8,438 bases of DNA, from NCBI GenBank assembly GCA_017612495.1, contig JAGAFQ010000007.1:1-8438 (forward strand), written 5' to 3'. The notes under the pieces were generated by a model. It worked only from the letters and a program-made list of their open reading frames with translations, did not search any database and was not told the origin of the DNA. The position numbers were made by a program, and so were the translations under genes. Origin of the DNA: Clostridia bacterium (GTDB lineage Bacteria > Bacillota > Clostridia > Oscillospirales > CAG-272). Below are positions 7,099 through 8,438 of this stretch, in pieces (within the stretch, counting starts at the first letter, position 1; each line of letters opens with the position of its first letter).

Positions 7099-8079
7099 AT
7101 GCAGAGCAACGTACGCCCCGACGACATGAAAAGAATAAATACTTCGGCACTTGCCAAAGCGTTTATCGACGAGCAGATCAAAGAGATCCGCGATCAGGTA
7201 GGAAACAAAAAGGTACTTTTGGCACTTTCGGGAGGTGTGGATTCTTCGGTCGTTGCCGCACTTCTTTTTAAGGCGATAGGCAAACAGCTCGTTTGCGTTC
7301 ACGTCAATCACGGACTTTTGCGCAAAGGCGAGCCTGAGCAGGTAATAAAGGTCTTCCGCGATGAAATGGAAGCCAACCTTATCTATATCGATGCGACCGA
7401 CCGTTTTCTCGATAAACTGCGTGACGTATCCGATCCCGAAACGAAGCGCAAGATCATAGGCAAAGAGTTCATCGACGTTTTCGCCGAAGAAGCGAAAAAG
7501 CTTGAGGGCGTTGAATTTTTGGCACAGGGCACGATCTATCCCGATATTCTCGAAAGCCACGGCGTAAAGGCTCATCACAACGTCGGCGGTTTGCCCGAAG
7601 ACTTGAAATTCGAGCTTGTAGAGCCCGTAAAACTCCTTTACAAGGATGAGGTAAGAGTCGTCGGCAAAGAACTCGGCTTGCCCGATAATATGGTCTACCG
7701 TCAGCCTTTCCCGGGCCCCGGACTCGGCGTCCGCTGCGTTGGCGCAATAACGAGAGACCGTCTTGAAGCCGTACGCGAGAGCGATGCCATTTTGCGTGAG
7801 GAATTCGCCGCTTGCGGACTTGAGGGCAAGGTATGGCAGTATTTCACCATAGTGCCCGATTTCAAATCCACCGGCATCAAGGATAACAAGAGAACGTACG
7901 AATGGCCCGTCGTCATCCGTGCCGTAAATTCCATTGACGCTACGAGCGCATCGATAGAAGAGATACCCTATGCCGTACTTGCAAAGATAACAAACAGAAT
8001 CCTTAACGAAGTAAAGGGCGTCAACCGCGTACTTTACGACCTCTCGCCGAAGCCCGTTGCGACGATCGAGTGGGAGTAA
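7099..8079 (+). CDS. guaA: GMP synthase, stand-alone ATP-pyrophosphatase/synthetase subunit (no amidotransferase domain)
   Basis: GMP synthase aminates XMP to GMP using ATP. The usual bacterial enzyme is about 510-525 residues with an N-terminal glutamine amidotransferase; this protein has 326 and begins only about 40 residues before the PP-loop. Seen: PP-loop SGGVDSS at 44-50, the GMPS signature region AHHNVGGLPEDLKFELVEPV, the dimerisation-domain motif RQPFPGPGLGVR, and the family C-terminus ATIEWE. The N-terminus (AKAFIDEQIKEI before the PP-loop) resembles two-subunit GMP synthases, where a separate GuaAa protein supplies ammonia. No such gene is in this window. The start is secure: GGAGG sits 8 bases upstream, and the leader encodes no in-frame amidotransferase. 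It is a single-gene unit with its own promoter and terminator. Alternatives are ammonia-dependent activity or a partner encoded elsewhere. Confidence 0.95.
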   Translation: MQSNVRPDDMKRINTSALAKAFIDEQIKEIRDQVGNKKVLLALSGGVDSSVVAALLFKAIGKQLVCVHVNHGLLRKGEPEQVIKVFRDEMEANLIYIDATDRFLDKLRDVSDPETKRKIIGKEFIDVFAEEAKKLEGVEFLAQGTIYPDILESHGVKAHHNVGGLPEDLKFELVEPVKLLYKDEVRVVGKELGLPDNMVYRQPFPGPGLGVRCVGAITRDRLEAVRESDAILREEFAACGLEGKVWQYFTIVPDFKSTGIKDNKRTYEWPVVIRAVNSIDATSASIEEIPYAVLAKITNRILNEVKGVNRVLYDLSPKPVATIEWE

Positions 8080-8086
8080 TTAAAGA

Positions 8087-8133
8087 AATGCCGAAAGTCC
8101 TGAAAAATAAAGGGCTTTCGGCATTATTTTTTT
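8087..8133 (+). terminator. Rho-independent terminator after guaA
   Basis: AATGCCGAAAGTCC (8087-8100) pairs with GGGCTTTCGGCATT (8112-8125) along 14 positions with one G-T wobble. An 11-base A-rich loop separates the arms, and seven T residues (8127-8133) follow. It begins 8 bases after the guaA stop codon. Confidence 0.93.
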
Positions 8134-8138
8134 ATTCG

Positions 8139-8157
8139 TGGGAACAATATGGGAACA
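8139..8157. repeat. Two 8-bp direct repeats beside the integrase gene
   Basis: TGGGAACA occurs at 8139-8146 and 8150-8157, 11 bases start to start, about one helical turn. The second copy abuts the integrase stop codon. Short direct repeats next to tyrosine integrase genes are often arm-type binding sites for the integrase, which is the most likely reading here, though unproven. Confidence 0.5.
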
Positions 8158-8438
8158 TTATTCTGTTTTATGCCCATTTTTCGGCGAAAAGAGGGCGTCC
8201 AGACGGCTGGATACTTCCCCATGTTTATCCGGGTAAAGGTGGGAATACGTTTGTAAAGTCGTTTCGATATTTTCATGCCCCAGCCGCTCCGATATTAAAA
8301 GAGGAGTAAACCCCAACTCGATAAGAAGCGAAGCGTGCGAATGACGAATGTCATGAACGCGTATTTTTTTCACCCCAGACACAGCGCACCCGCGTTCCAT
8401 TTCCGTATTCAGGTGATGTTTGGAGCAGTAAAAGAGCC
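8158..8438 (-). CDS. Tyrosine recombinase/phage-type integrase, C-terminal fragment (runs off right edge)
   Basis: 92 codons and the stop are visible; the frame stays open to the right edge, so the N-terminal part is outside the window (whole proteins are typically about 370-400 residues). An internal ATG at 8400 is not a real start: the reading frame continues upstream of it as LFYCSKHHLNTE. Seen: the catalytic HxxR motif in RVHDIRHSHASLL, the second histidine in ERLGHENIETT, and the nucleophilic tyrosine in TYSHLYP, so the active-site residues of this half are all present. The sequence resembles Tn916- and phage-type integrases of Firmicutes. It faces guaA, with its stop codon 79 bases past the guaA stop, which suggests that it belongs to an element extending to the right. 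Confidence 0.93.
   Translation of the reverse strand, partial: LFYCSKHHLNTEMERGCAVSGVKKIRVHDIRHSHASLLIELGFTPLLISERLGHENIETTLQTYSHLYPDKHGEVSSRLDALFSPKNGHKTE

Noticed and set aside
8070..8309. Plus-strand open frame crossing the guaA terminator
   Set aside because: It overlaps the guaA end, a strong terminator and the integrase on the other strand, and has no recognisable domain.

Overview
This window looks like a chromosomal piece from a low-to-mid GC Gram-positive anaerobe, most likely class Clostridia (Bacillota). The evidence is strong purine-rich ribosome binding sites, near-consensus sigma-A promoters in AT-rich gaps, T-tailed hairpin terminators, and a gene set typical of that group: an RpiR regulator, an HI0933/BaiN-like flavoprotein, asd, argS, yebC, tadA, a CPBP protease and guaA. 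I cannot name the genus.

Left part (1-2886, all minus strand): asd is read leftward from a consensus promoter and ends in a strong hairpin terminator. Beyond it lie an RpiR-family regulator and, 11 bases further, the start of a flavoprotein gene that runs off the left edge. The asd frame is broken by a one-base shift near 2311, so the enzyme is split into a 198-residue and a 161-residue piece.

Middle part (2887-6918): a divergent promoter region drives asd leftward and argS-yebC rightward. The argS-yebC unit meets a convergent CPBP protease-tadA unit at a shared bidirectional terminator (about 5548-5578).

Right part (6919-8438): guaA is transcribed rightward from its own near-consensus promoter and ends in a good terminator. 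It encodes only the ATP-pyrophosphatase/synthetase half of GMP synthase; the usual N-terminal glutamine amidotransferase domain is absent. Just past the terminator, and pointing back at guaA, lies the C-terminal end of a tyrosine recombinase that runs off the right edge. This suggests that the window stops just inside one end of an integrated element next to guaA, a known integration hotspot.

Most of the window is housekeeping: lysine/threonine/methionine precursor synthesis (asd), translation and tRNA modification (argS, yebC, tadA) and guanine nucleotide synthesis (guaA). I see no clearly new multi-gene system. The points worth following are the broken asd, the amidotransferase-less GMP synthase, and the integrase junction with its paired 8-base repeats.
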